DNA of 32,947 nt from Rhizobium sp. Q54 (GTDB lineage: Bacteria; Pseudomonadota; Alphaproteobacteria; Reyranellales; Reyranellaceae), in assembly GCA_945903635.1 (NCBI GenBank), contig CAMDOT010000043.1:1-32947 (forward strand), given 5' to 3'. Numbering within the stretch: the stretch's first letter is position 1; each line of letters starts with the position of its first letter. Positions 7,101 to 14,224 of the stretch are shown in pieces. The notes below the pieces were generated by a model. It saw nothing but the letters and a program-made list of their open reading frames with translations. It was not told the origin of the DNA and did not search any database. A program made the position numbers and the translations under genes.

Positions 7101-9163
7101 CGGATCACACCATTCGCGGAGGCAGTGTCGAGGATGGCGCCTTCGCTCGGATTTGACAGCGTCACCGAGAAGGCTTCGTTCGACTCGACGGCGGTGTCGC
7201 CGGCGACTTCGACCGTGATGACCTTGGAACTCTCGCCGGCGGCGAAGCTCACAAGGCCGGACGGCAGCTCGCCGCCGGCGAAGTCCGCGCCGGTGACTGC
7301 CGCGCCGCCGACCGCCCAGTGCGCACTGACGGCGCTATCCAGGTCGCCGGTACGGGTGACGGTGAAAGTGAAGGCCGTGGACTCCGACTGGCCTTCGGGC
7401 TTGTCGGCGCTGGTCGCCGCGATCGAGAGCGAGGCGTCGTCGCAGCGGATTACGCCTTCCGCCGAGGCGGTGCCGATGACGGCGCCGTCGCTGGGATCGG
7501 ACAGGGTGACGGTGAAGGCTTCGTCTGCTTCGACAGCGGTGTCGCCCGCGACGTCGATGGTGATGACCTTGGAACTTTCGCCCGCGGCGAAGCTCACAAC
7601 GCCGGACGGCAGCTCGCCGCCGGCAAAGTCCGCGCCATTGACCTGCTCGCCCCCGACCGTCCACTGGGCGCTTGCGGCGCTGCTCAGGTCGCCGGTGCGG
7701 CTGACGGTGAAGATGAAGCTCGTGGTTTCCGACTGACCTTCGGCCTTGTCGGCGCTGGTTGCGGCAATCGACAGCGAAGCTGGTGCGAAATCGTCGTTGT
7801 GGATGATGCCGGTGGCCGATGCCGTGCCGACGGTGCCGCCCGGACTGGGGTCGGACAGGGTGACGGTGAAGCTCTCGTTGCCTTCGACCTGGGTGTCGCC
7901 GGCGACATCGACGGTGATGATCTTGGAACTCTCGCCGGCGGCGAAGTTCACCACGCCGGACGGCAGCTCGCCGCCGTTGAAATCGGCGCCATTGACCGCC
8001 GGGCCGCTGACCGCCCAATGGACGCTGTCGGCGCCGCTCAGGTCGCCGGTGCGCGTGACGGTGAAGGTGAAGGCCGTGGTTTCCGACTGGCCTTCGTCCC
8101 TGTCGGCGCTGATCGCCGCGATCGACAGCGAGGCATCGTCGTTGACGATCGTGCCCGTCGCGGTGTCGTCGAGGATCGATGCACCCTCCGACGGATCGGA
8201 CAGGGTGACGGTGAAGGTCTCGTTGCCCTCGACGACCGCATCGCCGGTGATGGCGACGAGGATGTTCTGCTGCGTCACCCCGGGCGCAAAGGTGAGGGTG
8301 CCGCTTTGCGCGACGTAGTCCTGCCCGGCCAGCGCGGTGCCGTTCGCGGTCGAATAATGGACGGTGACGGGCAAGGTGGAAGGCTCGGTCAGGAAGACCG
8401 GAATCACGACATATCCGGGCTCGGGGCCGTCGCCCTCGGCCTGCGACGCGTCGCCGACGGTGACGCCCACTGTCGGAACGCCGTTGCGCACCGAGAACAC
8501 GAAAGTGCCCGGCGTACCGACGTTGCTGGCCTCCTCGAGCGCGAGCAGGGCCGCCTGGTTGCCGGATTGCGGAAGCTCGAAGTATTCGGTCCCGTTTCCC
8601 GCGCTGTAGCCGGCTCTGGCCGGTGTGCCCCCCAGGCCGTTGCTGCCACCCGACGCGCCGCCGGTGGTCCAGTCGATGTTCTCGTAACGGTAGATGATGT
8701 CGAAATCGCCCTGCTCGTTGATCTCATGGATGCTGATCTGGAAGGCGTTCAGCTTGTTGGTCTGGCTGCTGTAGTAGCCGACATCGTCCCAGGTGGCGGT
8801 GAAGGTGTGGGTGATCGGGTCGAGGTCGTACCAGAGCAGGTTCGAACCGGTCGACGTGCCGCCGGCGCTCGGCGTGACCGTTCCGCCCCGTGTGTCGATG
8901 TCGGCCCAGTAGGCGGCGATGACGGGATTGCTGGTCGATCCCGTGATGGCAGTCGGCGTGAAGCTGCTCGTGGCCGTGTTGAAGGTCACGCTGCCGTTGT
9001 TGTTGAGATAGAAGCCGGTGTAATAGTGGCCGAAGAAGTTGATGCCCTGGGCGCCGAAAATCGGGCGCATGTCGATGAACGCAGTCGATCCATCGTCGTT
9101 TCGCGCGAGCGAAGACTCGCCGAAGCCGGCGGTCCCTCCCAGATTGTTGACCAGCGACGTCAT
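4163..9163 (-). CDS. Giant secreted NIDO/Calx-beta/RTX repeat protein
   Basis: Predicted extracellular Ca2+-binding adhesin or matrix protein of 1666 aa. Order: nidogen-like (NIDO) domain about 1-225, with NNNGSVTF, AAYWADIDTRGG and FQISIHE; nine Calx-beta repeats about 231-1296, each ending in a -NDD-type turn; RTX nonapeptides (GGxGxDxLx type) about 1306-1580; and a C-terminal tail ending SDFLFA, typical of type I secretion substrates. There is no N-terminal signal peptide, as expected for that route. The start at 9163 has GGGAGG close upstream; an upstream in-frame start at 9220 lacks this. Repeats 2-8 are near-identical at about 115 aa. Repeat 8 carries an insertion of about 31 aa. No HlyB/HlyD/TolC-type genes are adjacent, so the exporter must be encoded elsewhere. 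Adhesion or biofilm function is inferred from the architecture. Confidence 0.92.
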   Translation of the reverse strand: MTSLVNNLGGTAGFGESSLARNDDGSTAFIDMRPIFGAQGINFFGHYYTGFYLNNNGSVTFNTATSSFTPTAITGSTSNPVIAAYWADIDTRGGTVTPSAGGTSTGSNLLWYDLDPITHTFTATWDDVGYYSSQTNKLNAFQISIHEINEQGDFDIIYRYENIDWTTGGASGGSNGLGGTPARAGYSAGNGTEYFELPQSGNQAALLALEEASNVGTPGTFVFSVRNGVPTVGVTVGDASQAEGDGPEPGYVVIPVFLTEPSTLPVTVHYSTANGTALAGQDYVAQSGTLTFAPGVTQQNILVAITGDAVVEGNETFTVTLSDPSEGASILDDTATGTIVNDDASLSIAAISADRDEGQSETTAFTFTVTRTGDLSGADSVHWAVSGPAVNGADFNGGELPSGVVNFAAGESSKIITVDVAGDTQVEGNESFTVTLSDPSPGGTVGTASATGIIHNDDFAPASLSIAATSADKAEGQSETTSFIFTVSRTGDLSSAASAQWTVGGEQVNGADFAGGELPSGVVSFAAGESSKVITIDVAGDTAVEADEAFTVTLSDPSDGAVIGTASAEGVIRCDDASLSIAATSADKPEGQSESTAFTFTVTRTGDLDSAVSAHWAVGGAAVTGADFAGGELPSGLVSFAAGESSKVITVEVAGDTAVESNEAFSVTLSNPSEGAILDTASANGVIRNDDASLSIAATSADKAEGQSGTTAFTFTVTRTGDLSGAAGASWAVTGPAANGADFIGGVLPTGVVSFAAGESSKIITIDVAGDTVVESGEAFSVTLSNPGAGTVIGTASAAGVIRNDDASLSIAATSADKAEGQSESTEFTFTVTRTGDLSGAASVHWAVTGPAVTGVDFIGGVLPSGQVSFAAGESSKVITVNVAGDTDVGSDEAFSVTLSNPSVGAVIGTASAAGVIRNDDASLSIAATSADKAEGQSETTEFTFTVTRTGDLSGGASVHWAVGGAEVDAADFAGGVLPSGVVTFAAGESSKIITIDVAGDTVGEADEAFSVTLSSPSAGAILGTASATGTIRNDDTSLSIAATCADQVEGDLGVTAFTFTVTRTGDLSGTASADWAVSGTDVNGIDFIPSEDLLEFADFGSYLASLIGIYLPDLTFLDDLLPLPSGTVSFAAGESSKTVTVWALGETVLEGDESFTVTLSNASAGAAIGTSSAVGTLRNDDGTPVGSVSISDATVTEGDDGTQMATFTVTRTGGTAAFSVDYATDDGTAMVADGDYTATSGTLHFGDGVDVQTFSVLVDGDSVFESDEIFFVDLSGATHGAILGIGTGEGTILNDDAAPGPITLVGTPGDDNLIGGPSDDIIIGLAGADILSGGAGNDSLNGGLGTDLLIGGAGADTFLGGDGDDYLLIDSADTAIDGGAGFDSAFVLTDAPVTLDMGAASIEWAEGHVGGDTFNAASQASAVYIYGDGGNDTITGSALGDYLDGGDGNDTLAGGDGDDLLFGNGGADILLGQGGDDYIIEFGGDSQIDGGAGFDSLFVWSDTGVTLNLTTASIEWVQGSVFGDDTLNGAGNTVSTFLYGWGGNDPLTGGSGDDYIAGGAGNDILAGGAGNDTLIGEAGTDRYVYTAAAWGSDTIHSFDPNGEKLDFTAVASIHSFADFTAFEWDAGNLGYNSTTLFHTEGGTTRAITLIGVQVASLSDSDFLFA
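4430..5250 (-). repeat. RTX (hemolysin-type calcium-binding) repeat block
   Basis: This part of the giant gene encodes clusters of GGxGxDxLx nonapeptides such as GGAGNDSLN, GGDGNDTLA and GGAGNDILA, which fold as a Ca2+ parallel beta-roll. The clusters are interrupted twice by a related non-RTX module of about 55-60 aa: GGAGFDS, then a beta-rich stretch, then ASIEW, then a GG-NDTIT or GG-NDPLT return. The block is therefore an internal duplication of a compound unit rather than one continuous array. Confidence 0.85.
5622..8134 (-). repeat. Seven near-identical tandem repeats of about 345 bp encoding Calx-beta domains
   Basis: Repeats 2-8 of the giant protein recur every 345 nt or so. The stretch encoding DDASLSIAA reappears near 6050, 6400, 6745, 7090, 7435, 7780 and 8130. 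The protein consensus per unit is SLSIAATSADKAEGQ, FTFTVTRTGDLSG, SFAAGESSK and EAFSVTLSNPS. Long stretches are conserved at the DNA level, so homologous recombination can change copy number. The unit nearest 5800-5900 differs by an insertion of about 31 codons. The two outer Calx-beta repeats (1 and 9) are diverged. Confidence 0.88.
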
Positions 9164-9511
9164 GACGGCCTCCCACACGGCCACCCTTGGCTCCGGCTCA
9201 ATGCAGCCGGAGGTTCGCACGCCTTCCCAGAATCAGATTTTCCCCAATACTCGAGGAATCCTATTGATAAGTTCGTCCGCTGGCAACGAAGGCTTCGTCG
9301 ACATTCTGCAGCCTGCCTTCAATTGGAACCCGAATGCGTCGGATTCCTCGCAAATTTGAGGCAATTTCCAGCCGGCACGGCACAATTTTACTCAGTGGGT
9401 GTGCAGTTCGCCGACGAGCGCATCGGCGGTAGCGAACAATCCGAACACGAACAGAATTGAAGACGTTTAGGTGTCCTTTTTGTCGTGCCTAGAAGGCCCT
9501 GTTTATCGGTG

Positions 9512-9538
9512 TTTTTTCAGGGGCTGCTTTTGAAAAAA
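9512..9538. terminator. A/T-rich stem-loop, possible weak terminator
   Basis: TTTTTTCA (9512-9519) pairs perfectly with TGAAAAAA (9531-9538) around an 11-nt loop. It lies 58 nt beyond the MFS stop codon. Read on the minus strand it could follow transcripts of the MFS operon. The stem is A/T-rich rather than GC-rich, so terminator strength is doubtful. Confidence 0.3.
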
Positions 9539-9568
9539 TGCGATTTGGTGTGATTCAGTGCGATTCGG
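9539..9568. repeat. Three tandem 10-nt units, two containing GATTC
   Basis: Units TGCGATTTGG (9539-9548), TGTGATTCAG (9549-9558) and TGCGATTCGG (9559-9568) share the consensus TGYGATTYRG and are spaced exactly one helical turn apart. Units 2 and 3 contain GATTC, a CcrM (GANTC) site. The spacing suits cooperative protein binding on one DNA face, but no regulator can be named. Confidence 0.45.
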
Positions 9569-9595
9569 TGTTCAAAAACGCCGAAAACCGCGAAC

Positions 9596-10873
9596 TCAGG
9601 ACGGCAGCTTCGCCGGCCGGCTTTCGATCCGGCGGAAATAGAGGTGTCCACCGATACCCAGCGCCAGGATCAGGAGGCCCAGCAGGAATTCGGTGAGGGT
9701 GGGGCCCAGCAAGTCGAACAGCGGCGTCGCCGCCAGGTTGAAGCCCAGCATCGAAGCCGCCATGACGGCCAGGCGCAGCCGGAAGACACGGGCGATCTCG
9801 GCCCCGCGATAGGAGGTTTGCAGGCGGGTGATCATCGGGATGAAGAAGAACGGCCCGCCGAAGCCTGCGATCAGGCTCGCCACCATCATGGCGGGCAGCA
9901 TCCACGGGTTGGACAGGGTCCAGACGGCGACGGCCAGCAGCGCGAAGCCCGCGCCCATGGCGACGTAGCCCAGGAACATCGTGGCCAGCGGCCGGCGGAA
10001 GCGGACGCTGCCCGCGATCAGGTTGCCGGCGACGTCGCCCGCGCCGCCGATGCCGATGATCAGGCCCAGCGCCGCCAGCCCCTCGAAGTCGAACAGGCGC
10101 GGGTCGTGCTGCTTCACCATCAGCGCGATGCAGAGCTGCAGCGCCACGCTCCACGGCCCGTTGGCCAGCGCGTTCACCAGCAGCAGCGTGCCGATCGTGC
10201 GCTCGCGCCGCATCAGGCGCGCGCCGTCCAACAGCGCGTCCCAGACGCCGTGCAGGCCGGCGCGGCCGCGCTGCGGCTGATGGCTGGGGTCGACCAGCCG
10301 GTCGCGCACCGCCCAGATCGCGACGCCTGAAAGGATGAAGCCGACGGCGGTGACCGAGAGAAAATGGATGACCGGCAGGATCGAGTTGAGCACGGCCGCC
10401 AGCATCGGCCCGATCAGGCGCGCAAGGCGCCAGGTGGCGTCGAACAGGCCGTTGATCGCCTGCATGGCGTCGCGGTTGGGCACCAGCACCGGCACCGCTG
10501 ACTGCAGCGCCGGCGTGAAAACCATGCGCATGGCGGCGATGCCCATCACCGACAGCACCAGCAGCGGAATGGAGACACCCCAGATGTAGGCGCCGGCGAC
10601 GGGCAGCAGCGCCAGCACCGCACTCGCGAGCTTGGCGCCGATCATGGCGCGATCGGCCTGCCAGCGGTCGAACACCGAGGCGCCCAGAAGGCCGACCACG
10701 AGCATGGCGCCGTATTGCGTGGCGTTGACGTAGCCCGCGGCATTGCCGATCTGCTCGGCCGCGATCCACACCACGGCGACGCGGAACAGATCCTCGCCGA
10801 TCGTCGAGGCGGCCAGCCCCGACCACACGGTCGCGACGGCGGGATCTTTTAGCGGACGGAAGATCGGCAGCAT
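9596..10873 (-). CDS. MFS transporter (MFS_3/enterobactin-exporter-like)
   Basis: Inner-membrane protein of 425 aa with about twelve hydrophobic segments, beginning FRPLKDPAVATVWSGLAAS as in MFS_3/EntS-like exporters. The loop between helices 2 and 3 reads GASVFDRWQADRAMI, a version of the MFS G-x-x-x-D-R-x-x-R/K motif. It would export a small molecule by proton antiport. It is the last gene of a minus-strand operon, starting 12 nt after the beta-lactamase-fold gene stops. No clear Shine-Dalgarno is seen before the ATG, which fits translational coupling. Substrate unknown. Sharing an operon with two serine hydrolases suggests efflux of a toxic compound or of a hydrolysis product (inference). 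Confidence 0.87.
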   Translation of the reverse strand: MLPIFRPLKDPAVATVWSGLAASTIGEDLFRVAVVWIAAEQIGNAAGYVNATQYGAMLVVGLLGASVFDRWQADRAMIGAKLASAVLALLPVAGAYIWGVSIPLLVLSVMGIAAMRMVFTPALQSAVPVLVPNRDAMQAINGLFDATWRLARLIGPMLAAVLNSILPVIHFLSVTAVGFILSGVAIWAVRDRLVDPSHQPQRGRAGLHGVWDALLDGARLMRRERTIGTLLLVNALANGPWSVALQLCIALMVKQHDPRLFDFEGLAALGLIIGIGGAGDVAGNLIAGSVRFRRPLATMFLGYVAMGAGFALLAVAVWTLSNPWMLPAMMVASLIAGFGGPFFFIPMITRLQTSYRGAEIARVFRLRLAVMAASMLGFNLAATPLFDLLGPTLTEFLLGLLILALGIGGHLYFRRIESRPAKLPS

Positions 10874-10885
10874 CTGATGCTCAGT

Positions 10886-12106
10886 TCAGCGGACCCAGAC
10901 TCCGCCGTCCTTGTTCTTGTAGCCGAGTGAAAGATAGGCCGCGTCGACCAGCGGCTGGCCGCGGCCGTTCATCAGCAGGCCGGGGCCCATGCGGTTCATG
11001 GTGTAGCCGAAGGAGAGACCGGCCACCGGGTCGGCGAAACCGAGCGAGCCGCCCGCGCCGACATGGCCAAAGGCGGGACTGCCCAGGATCACGCTGTCGC
11101 AATCCTCGCCCCACAGCTTCGCCGCGAGGCTGCGCTTGCGGTTGTCCATCGACTTCATGAAGCCCAGCGCAAAGCGTGTCGGGATGCGCAAGGTGGCGTC
11201 GTCGTGCGTGGCCATCGAGACCTCGCCCATGCGCGCCAGCGTCTTGCCGTCCACAAGCTTGCCACCGCCATTCGCCAGCGGCGCGTACATGCCAGCCAGC
11301 CCACGCGCGTTGGTGATGCCGTTGGCGGCGCCAATCTCGGCGGCGTGGCCCGCGCGGGTGTTGGCGCCGCCGGTCCGCCAAGCGCCGACGTTGAAGAAGA
11401 ACAGCGCCGCGGGCGATTGCTTGTTGGTGCCGAGGTCGAGCAGGAACGGCGTCTTCATGTCTTCGGCCTTGTAGACATGCGGCAGGATCGGCGCGACGCG
11501 CGGCTCGATCTCCTCCGGCAGGCCGATCCAGAAATCGAATCCCAGCGGCTTCGCAACTTCCTCCTGAAAGAGCGCGCCGAGCGATTTGCCGCTGGCGCGC
11601 CGCACCATCTCGCCAACCGTCCAGCCGAAGGTGAAGCCGTGATAGCCGTTACGCGTACCGGGGACCCAGAACGGCTCCTCGTCGGCCAGCCGCCCGGTCA
11701 TGTAGGCCCAGTCGTAGGGCCCGTTGTCCTTCACCTTGGCGCGCAGCGCCGGCACGCCGGCGGAATGGTCGAGCATCATGCGCGTGGTGACATGCGCCTT
11801 GCCGTGCTGGCCGAACTCCGGCCACAGCTCGGTGACCGGCGCGTCGAGATCGAGCTTGCCGCGGCTCGCGAGGATATGGGCGCAGAGTGCCGTGGCACCC
11901 TTGGTGCAGGAGAACACGATGCTGACCGTGTCCCGGTTCCACGGTGTGCCGGTCTTGGGATCGGCGATGCCGCCCCAGAGATCGACCACGGTTTCGCCGC
12001 CCACCGTCAGGCAGACCGAGGCGCCGACCTCGCCGTTGGCGTCGAAGTTCTTCTTGAAGGCCTCGGCAACACGCTCGAAGCCCGGCTTGCACGTGCCCTC
12101 AACCAT
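10886..12106 (-). CDS. Serine hydrolase, class C beta-lactamase/EstB-like family
   Basis: Protein of 406 aa with the penicillin-binding/beta-lactamase fold. The nucleophile motif is S66-C-T-K69 (FSCTKGATA) and the second motif is Tyr155-His-Gly in NGYHGFTFGWTVGE. That variant replaces the lactamase Y-x-N and is usual in EstB-type esterases. A late GHVGAGGSLGFADP segment supplies the third-motif region. There is no signal peptide, so it is probably a cytoplasmic esterase rather than a periplasmic beta-lactamase. The start at 12106 overlaps the last 8 nt of the upstream carboxylesterase gene, implying coupled translation. An in-frame start at 12190 would lie deep inside that gene and is rejected. 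Substrate unknown; small esters or lactones are likely. Confidence 0.88.
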   Translation of the reverse strand: MVEGTCKPGFERVAEAFKKNFDANGEVGASVCLTVGGETVVDLWGGIADPKTGTPWNRDTVSIVFSCTKGATALCAHILASRGKLDLDAPVTELWPEFGQHGKAHVTTRMMLDHSAGVPALRAKVKDNGPYDWAYMTGRLADEEPFWVPGTRNGYHGFTFGWTVGEMVRRASGKSLGALFQEEVAKPLGFDFWIGLPEEIEPRVAPILPHVYKAEDMKTPFLLDLGTNKQSPAALFFFNVGAWRTGGANTRAGHAAEIGAANGITNARGLAGMYAPLANGGGKLVDGKTLARMGEVSMATHDDATLRIPTRFALGFMKSMDNRKRSLAAKLWGEDCDSVILGSPAFGHVGAGGSLGFADPVAGLSFGYTMNRMGPGLLMNGRGQPLVDAAYLSLGYKNKDGGVWVR

Positions 12107-12785
12107 TCTTTGGAACCGGCAGCTTGAAAACCTCGAGCAGGAAGCGCGCGGCATGGCTGAGCGCCGTTTGGTCGATGCCGTGGCCGACACCCTCGGCGAT
12201 GTGGACGGCCACGGCGACGTCGTTCTGCTGCAGCGTTTCGGCCGCCCGCTCGGTCAGCACGTGCGGCAGCATCTCGTCGCTGTCGCCGTGCGCCAGCAGC
12301 ACGGGCGGTCGCGATTTGATCTCGTCCTTCAGCACCTCGGGGCCCGCCAGCATGCCGGAGAAGCCGACGATTCCGGCGAGCGGCCTGTTGCGGCGCAGGC
12401 CGACCTGCAACGCCATCATGGTGCCCTGGCTGAAACCAACCAGAGCGGTCTTGGATTCGTCGAGTCCGTACTGCGCCATGGTCTCGTCGAGGAAGGCATC
12501 GACCAGCGGCGCCGCACTGCGCACGCCAGCGAGCGTCAGCGCCGGGTCGAGGCGGGAGATGCCGAACCACTGGTAGCCGAAGGGATTGCCCTCGCAAGGG
12601 TAGGGCGCGTTGGGCGCATGGAACACCACGTCGGGCATCAACGGCGCCAGTACCGGGGCGAGACCGATCAGGTCATTGCCGTCGGCGCCGTAGCCGTGCA
12701 GCAGGATCACGAGATGGCCAGGCTTGCCTTCGCCCTGCGGTCCGTAGCTGGCACCTTCGAGCTTAGTCGTCGCAAGTTTAGTCAT
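12099..12785 (-). CDS. Phospholipase/carboxylesterase family alpha/beta hydrolase
   Basis: Cytoplasmic esterase of 228 aa in the Abhydrolase_2 (carboxylesterase/acyl-protein thioesterase) family. The oxyanion region is VILLHGYGADGNDL (26-39). The nucleophile elbow is GFSQG with Ser119, the acid is Asp170 in HGDSDEMLP, and His202 lies in GVGHGI. The ATG at 12785 overlaps the stop of the DNA glycosylase gene as ATGA and is preceded by GGAAGG. A longer open frame to 13046 is discarded because it lies inside the glycosylase gene. It is the second gene of the minus-strand operon. Substrates are short-chain esters by family. The physiological substrate cannot be read from the sequence. Confidence 0.92.
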   Translation of the reverse strand: MTKLATTKLEGASYGPQGEGKPGHLVILLHGYGADGNDLIGLAPVLAPLMPDVVFHAPNAPYPCEGNPFGYQWFGISRLDPALTLAGVRSAAPLVDAFLDETMAQYGLDESKTALVGFSQGTMMALQVGLRRNRPLAGIVGFSGMLAGPEVLKDEIKSRPPVLLAHGDSDEMLPHVLTERAAETLQQNDVAVAVHIAEGVGHGIDQTALSHAARFLLEVFKLPVPKNG

Positions 12786-13459
12786 TTGGCTGCCTTCCCC
12801 ACCTTGATGTCTTCCTTGAGGGGCTTGGGCCCCCAGTCCGGCATGCTGCGGCGATAGTGCCAGAGCAGCAGCGCGGCGGCACTGCGCCATGGCCGCCACG
12901 CTTCGGCGATTTTGAGAAGCCGCTTTGCGTCGGGCCGCTTGCGCATACGCTTCAGATGCTGCGCCGCCACGATCAGCCCGAGGTCGAGGCCCGGCATGAT
13001 GTCGGGCCGGCCGTGCGCGAACATCAGGTAGATCTCGGCCGTCCACGGGCCGATGCCTTTTGCCTGGGTCAGCATGGCGATGGCCGCCGTGTCGTCGAGA
13101 TCGTCCAACGCGGTGAAATCGATGCGGCCCTCGGCGACGTCCGATGCGAGGCTGCGGCCGTAGCGCACCTTTGCGCCGCTGAGGCCGACGGCGCGCAATT
13201 GCTCGTCGCTCTGCGCCAGGAAATCCGCCGGCTCCATCGACGGCACCGCGGCTTCGAGCCGGAGCCAGATGCTGCGCGCAGCATGGACTGAAACCTGCTG
13301 CCCCACGATCGAACGCATCAGCCCGCCGAACCCCGTCGGCATCTCGCGACGCACCGGATGGCCCACGTCCTTCAGCACGCGTGCGAAATCGGGGTCGACG
13401 CGTGCCAGATGACGCATCGCTTTCTTGAGGTTGGCATCATCGAGGACAATCCTGCTCAT
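12782..13459 (-). CDS. DNA-3-methyladenine glycosylase II (AlkA-like, HhH-GPD)
   Basis: Base-excision repair enzyme of 225 aa that would remove alkylated purines from DNA. The helix-hairpin-helix is AKGIGPWTAEIY (133-144). The catalytic Asp159 lies in MPGLDLGL, where most relatives have P-x-D-D-L, so the catalytic residue is kept while its neighbour is Leu. The N-terminal helical part includes LMRSIVGQQVSVHAA. It lacks the large N-terminal domain of E. coli AlkA, as short bacterial members do. The start at 13459 is preferred over a frame extending to 13546, which would overlap the divergent gene. No strong Shine-Dalgarno is seen. It is the first gene of the four-gene minus-strand operon. Confidence 0.92.
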   Translation of the reverse strand: MSRIVLDDANLKKAMRHLARVDPDFARVLKDVGHPVRREMPTGFGGLMRSIVGQQVSVHAARSIWLRLEAAVPSMEPADFLAQSDEQLRAVGLSGAKVRYGRSLASDVAEGRIDFTALDDLDDTAAIAMLTQAKGIGPWTAEIYLMFAHGRPDIMPGLDLGLIVAAQHLKRMRKRPDAKRLLKIAEAWRPWRSAAALLLWHYRRSMPDWGPKPLKEDIKVGKAAK

Positions 13460-13519
13460 GCGTCCGGCATAGCATGCGGCGGCGCGGGACTGTAAGTTCG
13501 GATCGTGTGGAGACATGAC

Positions 13520-14224
13520 GTGACCGGCAAACTTCCCAACCTGCACGCCGGAATGCTCGACCGGGTCGTCGCAGCGGTGCGGGACGATCCGCGGTTCGAT
13601 GCTCTTTTGGCGAGTGGCTCACTCGTCACCGGCGGCTTCGACGAGCAGTCGGACCTCGACTTGATCCTGGTCGTCCGCGCCGAGATGCAGGCCGCAGTGA
13701 TGTCCGAGCGCCGTGCTTTTGCCGCGGGATTGGGAGAGTTGCTGGCGGCTTTCACTGGCGAGCACGTCGGCGAACCACGGTTGATGATCTGCCTGTATGG
13801 CCCGCCGCTGCTGCATGTCGATCTGAAGTTCGTTGCCGCGAATGACCTCGGCCGCTTCCCGGAACGTCCTCTCGTCTTGTGGGCGCGCGACGACGCCGAT
13901 CTGCGGAGCCGTCTCGACTCCACGGAGATCGCGCCCGCTGGCCGCGCCGCCCAGTGGTTCGAAGATCGCACGTGGCTCTGGCTGCACTACAGCGCCACCA
14001 AGATGCAGCGCGGCGAATATTTCGAGGCGCTGAGCGGGCTCGATTTTTTCCGCGACGTCGTGCTGGGGCCGATGCTGCGGCGCAACGCCGGCGAGCGGCC
14101 GCGCGGTCTGCGTCGCATTGAGGGCAGCCCTGGCGCGCGCGACCGCCTGCTGCCGACCTTGGCGGTTTACGACCGCGCCGCGATCGCCGAGGCGCTGCTC
14201 GACTACATAGACGAACGGCAATGA
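13520..14224 (+). CDS. Nucleotidyltransferase-domain protein
   Basis: Protein of about 234 aa with a pol-beta-type nucleotidyltransferase core: GSLVTGGFDEQSDLDLILV, with Gly33-Ser34 and metal ligands Asp45 and Asp47, and the third carboxylate Asp101 in LHVDLKFV. The C-terminal half is helical, as in aminoglycoside or lincosamide nucleotidyltransferases. It would transfer an NMP to a small molecule or protein. I chose the GTG at 13520 because GGAG lies 7 nt upstream. A GTG at 13505 and an ATG at 13553 are in frame but have weaker signals. The stop overlaps the gluQ start as ATGA. The target is unknown, and a resistance role is only one possibility. Confidence 0.85.
   Translation: MTGKLPNLHAGMLDRVVAAVRDDPRFDALLASGSLVTGGFDEQSDLDLILVVRAEMQAAVMSERRAFAAGLGELLAAFTGEHVGEPRLMICLYGPPLLHVDLKFVAANDLGRFPERPLVLWARDDADLRSRLDSTEIAPAGRAAQWFEDRTWLWLHYSATKMQRGEYFEALSGLDFFRDVVLGPMLRRNAGERPRGLRRIEGSPGARDRLLPTLAVYDRAAIAEALLDYIDERQ

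Larger units (their letters stand above)
9164..9595. other. 432-nt gene-free region with GANTC sites and short repeats
   Basis: No convincing gene lies here; plus-strand frames through it are extensions of shadows. GC content is lower than in flanking genes. It should hold the promoter of the giant RTX gene (minus) and the 3' end of the MFS gene. Visible structure includes GANTC sites at 9230, 9256, 9342, 9552 and 9562, the 10-bp inverted pair CGAGGAATCC (9252-9261) and GGATTCCTCG (9341-9350) separated by 79 nt, and two elements listed separately. GANTC is the recognition site of the CcrM methyltransferase of alphaproteobacteria. I could not place a convincing -35/-10 pair. Confidence 0.5.

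Noticed and set aside
5622..8134. CRISPR-like regular repeats
   Set aside because: Units of about 345 bp are in-frame protein domain repeats without unique spacers.
7319..9460. Plus-strand open frame of 713 codons opposite the giant gene
   Set aside because: It mirrors the Calx-beta repeats on the other strand; its repetitive Gly/Arg/Asp composition has no domain, and the opposite frame has clear domains and a Shine-Dalgarno.
10886..12106. Antibiotic-resistance beta-lactamase
   Set aside because: No signal peptide, and the second motif is Y-H-G rather than Y-x-N; EstB-like esterase is the better reading.
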